Assembly (NCBI RefSeq): GCF_958298935.1
Contig: NC_084931.1
Coordinates: 20,549,334-20,613,333 of the forward strand
Source of the DNA: Phragmites australis
Lineage: Eukaryota; Streptophyta; Magnoliopsida; Poales; Poaceae
Reading direction: 5' to 3'
DNA length: 64,000 nucleotides
Under the pieces are notes generated by a model. That model made no database searches and was not told the origin of the DNA. It saw only the letters and a program-made list of their open reading frames with translations. Positions 11,991 through 23,417 of this stretch are shown here, one piece after another. Within the stretch, counting starts at the first letter, position 1. Each line of letters starts with the position of its first letter. The translations under genes and the position numbers were made by a program.

Positions 11991-13089
11991 AGGGTTTTTT
12001 TGGGGGTTTTGAGGAGCAAGGTTGTGAGAGGAACGAAGAAGATGACGAAAAGTAAATGATGACAGTGGGATGAAAGGTGAAGTGGGCTCCCCCTTTGCTT
12101 TTATATAGAGTGATGACTCTTCGACTGCCGCCGTGTCACGACTCGAGCATGATCTCCTACTTTACCATCACGTCGTATTTAATGCCCGACACATGCGGAG
12201 TAGTTGGAGCAGTAACCAGAGGAGCTTGGCACACCATGCCGCCTCGTGTGTGCGTTTGCCCACTGTAATCATGATCCTCCTGTTAGGTAAAAGATTCTCA
12301 TCACTACCCAAAATCTCTGCTACGACGGTCCAACTTTTGAACCAGACCAGTGACAAGTCTTCTCCTCCCCATCCTTTTGTAAGGATTGGGCAATATTTTT
12401 GAGCTAATTAGAAAACCTACTCGGATAGGACACCTTCTTGAGGACTCGCTTGAGAACTCGGAGGCGTTCAGAACCCCGAGTAGATGATTTGAGAACCCAA
12501 AGAACCTAGTTAGACGCATCATCCTAATCGGAAACCTGAGTCTTACTCGATGATACGGTCGGACAAAAAGCTTATCTTTGCTGACCAAATACTTGACCCA
12601 TAGAAGTCTCATTTCACATACTGGTGGGGGGCTTGACGATGACTATTCGATAACTACCATATGTAGGCACCTCAGGGTTTCTCACAATTCTCGGAACATA
12701 TCTCTATCTTCAGGAAAAGGGATCCTTTGATAAAAGGAAACTACCCGTAATTATCCATGGTATTCCGTAAACAGGGAAGTTTATCTCCAAGAATGAGAAG
12801 TAAGACTCCATAGGATGTATGACGCCCCTTATATATACAGAGCCTGGGGACCCTGCGGAGAAAAATGATTAGAAGTCGCACAAGTTTTAAGACAACACGA
12901 TACAAGACATCCCCCTTGTATTCTAGGCACAATACAAGACACCTCCCTATATATACAGTGCCTGGGGATCGAGAAAGGAAGTCGCCGACTAGGATAGATC
13001 CATGTAAGCTATCCATGCACCTCCCTTGTAATAGGGTCTAATCAATACAAGACAATCAAGACGTAGGGTTATTATCATAAGGGATGTCC

Positions 13090-14858
13090 TGTAGAGAAAA
13101 TAGACTTATTAGGCCATGATTGTGATTTTGGTGATTAATAACAACATAGTCAATGAGAATAACATGTTTGTCAAGAAAATATGTTCGTATGTCTCATGGA
13201 TGCAATACATGAAGAAGCCACCGTAGGCGGGACAAAGTTGGACTGAATTGGAGAAGTCTAAGAAATATTTTTCTCACAGGATGGTTCGATGCTCTGGGTG
13301 TTGAACTCACCGGAGCATATTTGACAAAGGGGAGAGAGGCCTAAAGACCTCACCGGAAGGTCCGGTGATCAGAGAATATACACACTAGCACATTTTGTCC
13401 AAAGAAGGTAGTAGCCATTGAAGTTGAAGATCAAAGCACCGGATGGTCCGGTGATCAATGTGTTGTACACATCGGACAATGAACAGTGCAAAGAGGCAGA
13501 ACGAAGTTCAACGCATCAGATGGTTTGGTGATGAAGGCTGTTTACACCCGAGCATTATTTCTAGAGAGAATTGCATTGGCTCGGTTGGCTGAAGTCAACT
13601 CATCGGATAGTCCGGTGATCAATGTGTTGTACACATCGGACAATGAACAGTGCAAAGAGGCAGAACGAAGTTCAACGCATCAGATGGTTTGGTGATGAAG
13701 GCTGTTTACACCCGAGCATTATTTCTAGAGAGAATTGCATTGGCTCGGTTGGCTGAAGTCAACTCATCGGATAGTCCGGTGATGAAGTGATGTGCACCGA
13801 ATGCTTTCACCGGAGCAATTTACACAAAGAAGAAGGAAATGCTCGGATGGCTTAGGATAACTCACCGGATAGTCCGATGATCGAGATGAAGTATGCACTA
13901 GAGTGTCTGATGTTCATAGATGCTTGAGTGGGGTTCCAACGGCTACCTTGTGAGAGTGTACTCACTGGATGATCCGGTGTTAGTACTATTGTTCTCACCG
14001 GATCTTCCAATGTTAATAACTTTTCTGAGCCATTGGGTTAACGGCTAGTGCGGGGTTTGAGGTTATAAATACCCCTCCACTTAACCATTTGAAGGTTTAG
14101 CATGTTGCTGGAGTCTAGAGGAAGCTCATACACAATTGAGAAGACATCCAAGCCACCAAAGTTCTTAATGTGATTACCCAAGATGATTAAGCACAAGATT
14201 AATGAGTGATTAGTGCTTATGGGTTTAGAGAGAGTGTTGCTAGGTGATTTCTGTCTAGAGAGTGGATCAAAGAGTGATCCAACCTTGTACCAAGTGGTAC
14301 ACCGGCATCTTGAAGTCTTGGTGACTCGCCGGTGACTTGTTGACCCTTCGACCTGGTGTGGAGTGGTGGCAAGACACGTGTACGGGGATGCGAAGACCTT
14401 TTCCTTGGTGGCTCAAGCTCCAAAGTGATCATGATAGCAAAGGACCAGAAGAGAGCCTTGTGGTGAGGCCTTGCCTTGGTGGCTCATCCGGGTTGAGATC
14501 TTATCTTTGTAACTTGGTGGCTCCATAGCCGTGATCGGGTGCCGACCAGGAGCATATCCTTGGTGGAGCTCCAACGTGTACTAGGGGTGGTATTCAGGCC
14601 ATCGATACCACGAGAAAAAAAATTCATGTACTGAGTTTGCTCTCTCTACCTTATTTACATTTCCACATTTATATTCTTGCAATTTACCTTCTTATATAGG
14701 TTACAAGTGCTTTGATCGGTAGAGTAGACACACTAGGTAAACATAGAGTACATATTTTTAGATAAAAATTGATATAAGTTTATCTTGTGTTGTTTTTGGA
14801 GCCAAAATAATTCTAAGTGTCCTAATTCACCCCTCTTAAGATATCACTGATCCCTTCA
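13090..14858 (+). mobile_element. Solo LTR of a SIRE/Maximus-like copia element, nested in the gypsy LTR
   Basis: Starts TGTAGAGAAAATAGACTTAT and ends GATATCACTGATCCCTTCA-like (atatcactgatcccttca). The start phrase aggccatgattgtgattttg and the end phrase ctaattcacccctctta are standard for these long grass copia LTRs. The middle holds repeated short palindromes of the type CACCGGATGGTCCGGTG, at least six degenerate copies between 13310 and 14010. No primer site or gag follows, so it is a solo LTR. Flanks atgtcc and atatcc are only a near match as a target duplication. Confidence 0.8.
13457..13784. repeat. 164-bp exact tandem duplication inside the copia LTR
   Basis: The sequence starting AATGTGTTGTACACATCGGA at 13457 restarts at 13621 with the same 164 bases. 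Copies end at palindromic CGGATAGTCCGGTGAT motifs, suggesting unequal exchange between the short repeats. Confidence 0.92.
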
Positions 14859-14974
14859 ATATCCAAACCTGTATAAAAACCCCTCTGTGTGTTCCTTTGA
14901 TTCGTTTGCTCAAGACATCCCCTTTCTATTATACATATTCGTAAGATTGACAGTTCACCAATCTTGACAAATTC

Positions 14975-16582
14975 AAAAATAAAGAATGCCGTACATTGCC
15001 TAAAATCTAAAATTATGAGTACTTATCCAATACCACTTGTCAGACTCATCACAACATGCTTTCCTAGAAAGATAAACTTGTGTCTCGCACGGTAATACAC
15101 CTTCCGCTCCCCTACTTCATCCTCTCCCCTTCCTACCTTCCTATTCAACATGACACTGCAAAACTATGAGACCTCCGACCCCAACAAGAGCAACCAGGAC
15201 AAATGCAGCTATGAGACCACTGTCCAAATGCCATTCCCAAGCACATGTATTTTTGCGCGGTGTCTGTCGGCTTGTGTGTCAGCTCTCAGCATGATGGAGT
15301 ATAGTGCAGTGGCAACTTGCTTAGAGATATAGGGATTTGACAATAAACATTGAGGTTGAGATTTGGAAATTGTCACTTAAATGGGAGAGATTTAGGTTAT
15401 CTCTTGTTTCATAGTTCCACAACTAAGCCTGAAGAACACTTTCAAGTCATTGTACATATAGGGATTGAAGATAATTAAAATGGTAGTACCTGCATATATT
15501 ACCTTGGTAGATTCAGCAAATGCAAGAGTAACATTAGAGTGTGCAGCCACTTTCTCAGGCCATCATGAACCTAAAATACCATGCAATTTTCAAACAGTAG
15601 TAACAACCGAATCAATTACCATTGTTATCTTTTTGTCATGCAAGAGAAACTGTCAAGCAATATTATAACCATAAAAAAGCGGCATAGGAGAACCAACAAA
15701 TGAACATCGATCAAGCATGTTGTTTCAGCTCAATGAGTAACCTACACCAAGTGAATAAATTGATTTTATAGACATCTTTACATTCACAAGATTTGCGCGC
15801 TTAAGAGAAGTTAAAAAAGAACGAAAAAAGTAAAATTTCATGTTATACCTGGTTTTTATTATAAATGAAGTCAGAAAGAACAAGAGCCTCGTTAAATTCT
15901 ATATTCATGTTGATCTTTCCATTATTTATTCCCTCAAAGGAGCTATGCGCGGTGAGCATCGTGCATGACGCTGGCGATGTAACTCAGAGAAGATCGGGAA
16001 GGAAGGATTGATACATGTACAACATGTTAGACAGCTATCGTCTATAATAAGATCTCATGGATCCTAAAGACAACTTAAAATCAAACTTATCCAACCCATC
16101 GTCTATATTAGAATAGACTCCTAATAAACATAGCACAAGAGACATTAGGCCTTATTTCGCGTGCTACGAATTGTCTCTCACTCAAGAGACAATATTTTCT
16201 CTCTTCTCAGAGAAAATCTTAAGGTGGCAAACTTAGATAGCTGACATCATCCCTTTCTACGTGTTCTTACTGTGCAATTAGCAGGGTTTGACGCTATGGT
16301 GAGCGTGTCCGCTAGACCGGCCGAGATGGCCTGGCAAAAGCTTACCGCTGCTGGCCTTGCTGCGGTCTCCGCCAGGGCCCAAGGCCGTGCTAATTCCGTC
16401 GGTGCTGTGATCGCGTCGAGCGTGCACGGCTCAAGACTTCTCACCTTACTGTTCACCAAGCAACGATGATTTCGCGTTCCTGATACATGCATACTCGTAT
16501 TGCTTTTCCAATTTTTCGTGCTTGCTTCCACATCCAAAAAGGCAACATGTAACCAAACATGGTTTCCAATTTCAACGCATAT
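14975..16582. other. intergenic DNA with possible old exon remnants
   Basis: No recognised gene or transposon. Two coding-like stretches on the minus strand are listed separately. Bases 16277-16469 have a GC-rich, gene-like composition on both strands but no recognisable protein. Confidence 0.35.
15500..15965 (-). pseudogene. two possible exon remnants of an unidentified gene
   Basis: On the minus strand about 15950-15851 reads SSFEGINNGKINMNIEFNEA then LVLSDFIYNKNQ and meets GTATAA. About 15570-15508 reads PEKVAAHSNVTLAFAESTK and meets GTAATA. Both are open and end at plausible donor sites, with normal plant exon composition. I do not recognise the protein and cannot join the two pieces in one confirmed frame. 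Chance open frames of this length are possible. Confidence 0.25.
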
Positions 16583-17396
16583 CACTACGTGAAAAACGGA
16601 TATAAGAGACATAGTTTAGTGACAGGTCATTACGTGATCCGTTACTTATGTCACATCGAGTCGCATCTATTTATAGATCCGTCACTGATACTATATAATA
16701 GGTGACATGTCATAATATTATTCGTCACTAAAAATATAAGTAATGGGTAATAACTAAACCCGTCACTTATGACTTAGTCATAGGTGACGGGTCTCCCTGC
16801 AACAGTAATAAGCGACGGATTATGTTATGACCTGTCACTTATAATTTAGCAAATGTGACGGGTCTTCTTGACCAAATTATAAATGACAGGTTATAATACA
16901 ACCTGTAACTTATGACTCTTAATAGGTGACGGGTAACCTTATCACTCGTCACTTATTACTCAACTCTATTTTAAGAGCTGGTCAACCACTGTGCGGGCGA
17001 ATAGTTACTATACAGTGCCCCCCGCACAGTGGCTAGCGATTTTCACCGGCTTTTCTAAGGATTCTCCAATATCTTGTTGATTTGAAGTTTGAATTGGTGC
17101 TAGGTCTTTGAAGGTTCTCATCTCCCCCTTTCCTCTCCTCCTCTAAACCCTAATTGGTAGATTTGTTGTGTTTTGAGTTGTAATTGACCGTTTTACATGT
17201 TTATTCAAAATCTTAGTACAAGTGAGTTGTATTTATGTTATATTTGATATTAGATTTGCCCGATATACCGCGAGATGCCACAGATCTAGTGTATTTGCAG
17301 GGAATTTTTAATCACGTGCTTAACCACGAAATTAAGGTCATTGTTAATGAAGAATGAATGTTTTTACATTAATTGTAGATAACAGACAGAAGTTAG

Positions 17397-17660
17397 ATGT
17401 ACCTTGAGACCCAGACTTATTCGGAGTACCTGAGCGGGGTGAAGCATTTCATGAGTGCTGCCTTGGTGGATATGAAAGATCGTGGTCAAACGACAATGTA
17501 TTATCCATGTCGTGACTGCAGGAATGAAAAGAAGTTCCCGAAACCAGATAATATCCATGCACACTTGGTCATGCGTGGATTTAAAGAGAATTATACATGT
17601 TAAAATAAACATGATGAAGAAGGCCTTAACGAGTGAGAGATGGATCGGGCCCTCCATGCC
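17397..17660 (+). pseudogene. CACTA TNP2 N-terminal stub (transposase-associated domain)
   Basis: Reads MYLETQTYSEYLSGVKHFMS, then TMYYPCRDCRNEKKFPKPDN and HAHLVMRGFKENYTC. This is the Transpos_assoc zinc-binding domain (PF13963 type: MY...Y..GV..F...A, C-x-C-x2-C, H-L-x-x-x-G-F-x-x-x-Y-x-C) that begins plant CACTA transposases. A TAA at 17601 follows the last Cys where Trp is usual, and the frame fades out by about 17660. The rest of TNP2 is absent and AT-rich repeats follow. A close relative lies at 59413-59570. Confidence 0.85.
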
Positions 17661-19500
17661 GACAATATAATATTAATGTCAAATTTGTAATATTAATGTC
17701 GCATTTGTAATATTAATGTCAAGTTTGACTTTTAAGTTATTTGAATTGTTAATGTTAATGTCAAATTTGAATTTTAAGTTTCAAGTTATTTGAATTTGTA
17801 ATATTAATATCAAATTTGAATTTATAATATTAATTTTAAATTTGAATTTGTAATATTAATATCAAATATGATGGGTTATACTCATAGGTGATGGGTGACA
17901 TTCATCACCCGTCACCTATGACTTATGCCCATGTGGCCGAGTCGAAGAATAAGGTGACGGGTGACATTTATCACCTGTCACCTTTTATTGGGTAATACTC
18001 ATAGGTGACGGGTGACATTTATCACCCATCACTTATGACTTATATGTATATATAACCTAGCTCTTCCCCGCGCGTGCGCACTCATTTTGGCTAAGTTTTT
18101 TGTTTCGCGCGCTAGGGTTCGCCACTACCGTGACCATCGCCGTCCCCAGCCTTCTCCTCCCCACGCATCCCTGTCTCCAATCTCTCCTCCACACCGACCT
18201 CCTCCTCCCCGGTCTCTGACTCCCCGACGCGTCGGCCTCCTCCTCCCCGGTCTCCGAGCTCTCCTCCACGTCGGCCTCCTCCTCCCCGGCCACCTCCTCC
18301 CCGGTCTCTGAGCTCTCCTCCGTGCTGGCCTCCTCCTCCCTGCTCAGTGAGGTTTCCTCTTCTGTGATGATGCTCTTGATAGTGATGATGCTCTGGATAG
18401 TGAGTTGTTTTTGGAGTATTGCTCTGTGATGATGTAGTTGAACTGAAATTGAGCTCATTATCTAAGCACAATAGCATTTAGGCCTGAGTGATTGCTTTGG
18501 ACATGTGTGTTGGTGATACATTCTGAGTTGTTTTTAGAGTATTGCTCTGTGATGATGTAGTTGAACTGAAATTGGGCTCAAATAAAGGCTTGTGATGATG
18601 CTACTGTCAGTTTTGTCTTGGCTAAGTATGTTCAGTTTTGGGCCCTCTGTTTGATCACAGCAGCACTGTCTAGAGACTCTTTTGATTTTTGTCCAGGCTC
18701 TGTTTGCTAGTTGAGAACTTAGGTAATAGCCTAATTGATGATGAGTTCAACAGAACAATTAGGGGGCAGAACATTTAGTGTCTTGTGGCCAATTGTTATA
18801 TATAGTCTGAGAGTAATTTTGTATATGTTTCATACCTACTGTCAGATCTTTGAGCAATTTTATATATGTTTCACATGTTGTTTCCATGTTATGTGTTACA
18901 TATGGTATGCTCCTGTCATTGTTGTTTTTATGGAATATGGATATATATGCACTTATTATCGTATTTTTTACAACAATCCACTATATTACTCGATGATGAA
19001 TTGAGAACAGAATATACTAAACTTGATTTCTGATCTGAGTACTATGGTTGCGAGCACTATATTACTCAATGATGAATTGTTGATCTGAGATTGGGCATGT
19101 CATGCTAAGTACAATAGTTTTGGCTTGATTACTCTCTATGTTTTAGTTGGCTTTGGCAGCTCGTGGAGATGAATTAATTTTCACTTGTTGTGTGTCTATG
19201 CACCTGAAAATCCTGTTGAGTTCATTCTCCCGCGAGCTTCCATGATGTTTTATCTCTAGAGAGCTATGTTCAGGTTTTGGAAACTAGTTGAGAACTTAGA
19301 TGCATGCCTAGTCGATGATATGTCTATGTAATAGCTAGGGAGCAGGAACTCTGAGTCCTGGGGCCAGCTGTAGTGTTTTGAGAGCAATTCATTTGCAATA
19401 TCAACCTACTACTCAATCATTGTTTTAGACATGATGTATGATTATAAAAATTAGCCTTGATTCCCTTTGTTTCATCTATTAAGAACAAAATATACTACAC

Positions 19501-22500
19501 TTGATTTTCATGGGGCAGAAGAAGACTGTCAACCCTGAGAAACCAAAAGCACAGAGGAAGCTAGCACTAGATGGCCCCTCGGCACAAGATGGGGCGGATA
19601 GGAGCCCAAGCACGACCCGGCGTCCTCCTCCGGCAGCAGCGAAAGCCAGTATCACAGCCCGAGCCCTGACCCATCACCAAATCAGGAGAGCCAACGTCGG
19701 GCAAGTGACGAAGAATACAATCCCGCCGAAGAGGTATTGATGCGAGCGAGTCAATACATTTTATACTTGTTGAATGGAGGAATATTCTTTATTTATGTCA
19801 ACTCCACTTTTTCTCTCTAGATGGTGGCAGCGCAGTTTCCAAGCCAGATAGCTGGTAGTGTTGCACGAGCCTGAAAGCTAAGGACACAAACATAGTGGCC
19901 GACAGACAAGGTTACTGTCATAGGAATCGATGCTGACAGGCTGCCAGTGGATGAAAAGGTCCTGAATAGATTCCGGAGGGTCGCAGGGCTCATTGCCCGG
20001 GAGAGGGTGCCGATAACGACTAAGTTCGAAGATCTCAATGTCGAAGCAAAGAGGGACTTGTTCAATAATGCCATCATGGAGTATCTAGAGTACTCTGGAA
20101 ACATGACCGAGCATCAAAAGAATGCCATGGTCAATGCAGCAATGAAAGCGATCGTGAAACTTCACCGAAGCTTTAAGAGCAAGCTTGTGAATTGGTACTT
20201 AGCAAAAGGGGTGACACCCTTCGAGAGCTACAAGCACTTGAAACTGGAAGATTGGGATGCTTTTGTGCAGATGAAGAACTCAGAGCAGTTCAAGAAGGAG
20301 AGTGAGGAGAAGAAGCAGCTTCAGGCTAAGAACAAGCATGACCACAGGACCGGCGCAGTCGAGTACACTGGGAAAAGGGTGAAATGACAGGCAGAGGACG
20401 AGAAATTAGCTAGAGAAGGCCGTGAGAATCCTTGGAATCAATTCCTGGGATGATTGCGGTCATATTTATGTGCAAGGGGTGAGCTATCCGAAAGTGGGGA
20501 AATCACATTTAGAAATAGTGAAACCCAGGCAATCGCAGAAAAAGTCAAAGAAAAGGAAGCCGAAGCCAGCCAAGGTTCTTTCACCGGGGTCAGGGAATGT
20601 GATGTTCTCATAGCGGCGCTGGGAAACCTGGAGCACCCAGGTCGAGTGCGAGGTGTATCAAGTTCCCAGGGTTGGAAATACGGCTTTCCCAAAGACATCG
20701 GGATGTACAAGAAGAGGAAGAGGTCGGGTGCAGTGGACGTGGATGCATTGACATAGGACATCACCCAGAAAGTTTACTCAAGCATCATGGGGGCAGTTTG
20801 CAGCAAAGGTAATAGTGATTTCCATGCCACAGGATTTTAGCCCTGGAGCTGTAGGGAAGAGTAGCTGCGCTTCCAGGGAGGTTGAGCAACAAGTAGCTGC
20901 TGCTGAGACTGAGCTAGATACAATTGACCTGCTAGAAGGGCCCACACACTGCAGCCTTGTAATCAGGCCTGGCGGGTATCACCTCGAGGTTGCAAGGGGC
21001 CATGTGCTTCCAGGCGTCCGTATCTTACATACGGTCCTGATACGTGTAGGCTATGCCGTGGTTACGGTGGACATGGTACATAGCAATACCACCGATCATG
21101 TGTTGGAGGTCCCCCCCAATGAGGAAGTCATAACTCTCGGTGAAGCTCTTCATTATATGATCCAGTGGAAGATGGGCGATATCGTGGTCTCCAGTGCATC
21201 CCAGTCTGGATGAGCTCCAAGTGCACCACCGCCTCACCGCTCACTTCCAGAGAAGCCAGCTTCACTGCCTTCTCCTCCTCCAGAGAAGCCAGCTTCACCG
21301 CATTCTCCTCCGCATCCGGTAGCCTCGCTTCAAGACCCAATACCGTCTCCCCAGAGAGCCCAAAAAAGAAGAAGGAAAAGGAGGTTGAGAAGAAAGGCTC
21401 TAAGAAGCCCCTGTCGGAGATGTCAAAGGCTATTGTACCGGCGAAGTCGAAGGCCATTGTACCGGTGAAGCAGTCCACGGACATTGCACCAGTGTGGACT
21501 CAGGCCAACATAAAATTCAAATATGGGAAGCCCTTGATGACAGTAGATGAGCTAGCAATGGCGAGAAAAGCATGTGTCGACCTGCATAATTACTATGCAC
21601 AGGCTTGTAGAGACAGCAATGCTCAATCCATAGTCGTATAGTACAAACGACGACACTTCTTAAGTGATCAAGATGGCTACTTAATTGTGGGTTTCAATGA
21701 CTTATACGACCTCTCTAACGTTGATGGCCTGGACGTATCGTTATTACGGGTCTTCACATTGTAAGTCCCTTGATACTGAATATTCATTAATTAATACTAT
21801 TAAGTCTTGAATCTAACTGTGTTCTTATCTGTAGACACTTGATGAAAGAAACAATGAAGAACAAGGATCCCGTCACATTTCTTGACCCTGAGCCATTACA
21901 ATATCAGTCATCCAACTTCACCCCGACTACTCTATGAATCATGTAGCTAGAGCAATGCAACAATACTCAAAAATGAAGTACCTGATGAGTGCCCATAACA
22001 CCGGTGGCCATTGGATCTTACTTAACATTTGCTTCGAGTGGGACTTGGTGTTCTACGTCGACTCATCAAGACCAATATCTACAAAAGGCAAACTTAGATC
22101 GCATGATTACAGCATTATAAAATAACTCCTCAACACATAAGTTCTACCTGTCTTAGTTCACATATTAAACTTTTCTAACATTCAAAGGCTCCATAATCGA
22201 TCCCTCTTTATGCAGGGCTTTTGACAAGTACCTTCGAGCTCAACCTGACTACGACACGAAAGCCGGTCATAGGCTGACACACAAGACTGGGTACGAGGTA
22301 AGTGCTACCAAACAGATTACCAAATATTCTCTGTTGCTATTTTTTCCCTTTTCATCTAATAGTAAAGTTTTTTTTCAGCAGTGCCACCAACAATCACCGG
22401 GCAACACCTGCGGATTCTATGCTGCATGAAACATGCTCCTCACGCTCCGAGCAAAGAATATCAAATCCCCCGATGTAAGTTCAATACAAGATTATTCGTA

Positions 22501-22680
22501 ACTAATTTCGATAATTACTTTAATTCCATGATAAGAGGACATTGGTTACGTATTAAATTATACAGAAATACAAGTGTATGTTTCTCGACGCCGGTGCACT
22601 CCCAGATATTCAATGACGGATCGCTGAGTTCATGGTGTCTGAAGTCATCAGCCCACAGGACGAGTTCCACTATAGAAGCC
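19501..22680 (+). pseudogene. CACTA second gene: Transposase_24-like region plus Ulp1/C48 peptidase-like domain
   Basis: Exon pieces read by eye are about 19501-19735, 19821-20395, 20440-20760, 20900-21190, 21245-21640, 21840-22120, 22210-22300, 22379-22470 and 22565-22690. KVLNRFRRVAGLIARERVPI and the LGNLEHPGRVRGVSS block are typical of the plant Ptta/En/Spm (PF03004) proteins. HCSLVIRPGGYHLEVARGHV is the linker usual in these ORFs. The C-terminal part has the C48 triad pattern: His in GGHWILL, Asp in FYVDSS, Gln and Cys in QQSPGNTCGFYAA (Cys codon 22409-22411). Premature stops include TGA at 22427-22429, where Trp is expected, and TGA after GKRVK at 20385. The role in transposition of this Ulp1-like domain is not known to me. 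Confidence 0.8.
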
Positions 22681-23310
22681 CTAGGTTGTGAAGTCTTATG
22701 TAATTATGAGTTGATCGTAACTTTGTAACATTTGTGATTCTGTAATAAATTCATTTCAACTTTGTAATATTTGCAATTCTATGATGAAGCGAGTTCTTAT
22801 AAAAATGTGTTTGTCGATATGTATTTGGATGCGTTGCTGTTGTTTGAAGGGAGAAGACGGCTGCCAAATCTTGGCTATGTTTCAGGATGCAACCAGGAAA
22901 TAGCTCATTCCTATATGGCAAGAGAAAAATAAGTGGCAGGTAAACTGTCTACCCGTCACTTATGTTATTTATAAGTGACAGGTAACTATGTTACCGTCAC
23001 TTATGTCTTTCTCCCAGTACATGCGTGAAAGCCATAAGTGACGGGTAACCTAGTTATCCATCACTTATTATACGATATAAGTGACGGGTAACTAGGTTAC
23101 TCGTCACTTATGTCTTTCTTCCAGTACATGGGTGACGGGTAACAGTTGTTACCTATCACCTTTGTTCATCATTGGTGACGGGTCCCTACCCATCACCAAT
23201 GACTAGTCATCAATAACGCGTTCAGGGTAACGGGTACGGTATCGGTCACCCATATCTGTTTTTCACGTAGTGTATCCGTATCCGAGCTGTAACAGGGCCG
23301 ACGCTACCAT

Positions 23311-23318
23311 CTATATAT
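23311..23318 (+). promoter_or_regulatory. candidate TATA box of the small gene at 23418
   Basis: CTATATAT lies about 107 bases before the first ATG, with a purine/pyrimidine leader between. It is only 39 bases from the right end of the CACTA element, so the upstream promoter has been displaced by 6.7 kb. Confidence 0.5.
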
Positions 23319-23417
23319 CCTGGGTGGAGGGAGCTTCTTCTGCCTAGGGCAAGAACCAGCTAGCTAGTAGCAAGCCTCAATCAATCTCACCTCGGAACTT
23401 GAGAGCCATCTTGAACC

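Larger units (their letters stand above)
7146..14969 (+). mobile_element. Non-autonomous gypsy (TAT-lineage) LTR retrotransposon with nested solo LTR
   Basis: The LTR starts, TGACAATGAGTACTGGATAA at 7146 and TGACGATGACTATTCGATAA at 12634, match and are followed by long similarity. Both LTRs end in GACA (7626 and 14969). The flanks carry an identical AATTC at 7141-7145 and 14970-14974. A PBS follows the left LTR, and a purine tract (ggtggggggct) precedes the right LTR. The internal region, about 5.0 kb, keeps only a protease-region remnant on the plus strand and a long decayed antisense ORF. No reverse transcriptase or integrase is recognisable, so movement would have needed an autonomous partner. 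A copia solo LTR interrupts the right LTR. Confidence 0.9.
12634..14969 (+). repeat. 3' LTR of the gypsy element, split by a nested insertion
   Basis: Segment 12634-13089 aligns by eye with the start of the 5' LTR and 14859-14969 with its end (ttgtgttcctttgattc... in both). A 1.77-kb copia solo LTR separates them. Confidence 0.85.
16583..23272 (+). mobile_element. CACTA (En/Spm) transposon, 6.69 kb, with TAT target duplication
   Basis: Left end CACTACGTGAAAAACGGATA at 16583 matches the reverse complement of the right end (ATCTGTTTTTCACGTAGTG, ending 23272). Both flanks are TAT (16580-16582 and 23273-23275). Subterminal regions carry many short inverted and direct copies of a ggtgacgggt / acccgtcacc motif (16620-16960 and 22920-23240), and a third block lies inside at 17875-18040. 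Coding content is a stub of TNP2 (17.4-17.6 kb) and a longer Transposase_24/Ulp1-type gene (19.5-22.7 kb). The catalytic TNP2 transposase is missing, so it is non-autonomous. Confidence 0.93.

Noticed and set aside
13084..14864. Clean target duplication for the copia solo LTR
   Set aside because: The flanks atgtcc and atatcc differ by one base and do not fit a 5-base duplication exactly; reported only as a near match.
18057..18477. Long Glu/Gly-rich or Ser/Pro-rich frames on both strands
   Set aside because: Low-complexity tcctcctccccgg repeats give open frames in several phases; more likely the leader of the CACTA gene.
16620..23240. Regularly repeated ggtgacgggt/acccgtcacc motifs that look like a spaced repeat array
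   Set aside because: They are CACTA subterminal repeats in both orientations next to proven termini; this is plant DNA and not a CRISPR array.
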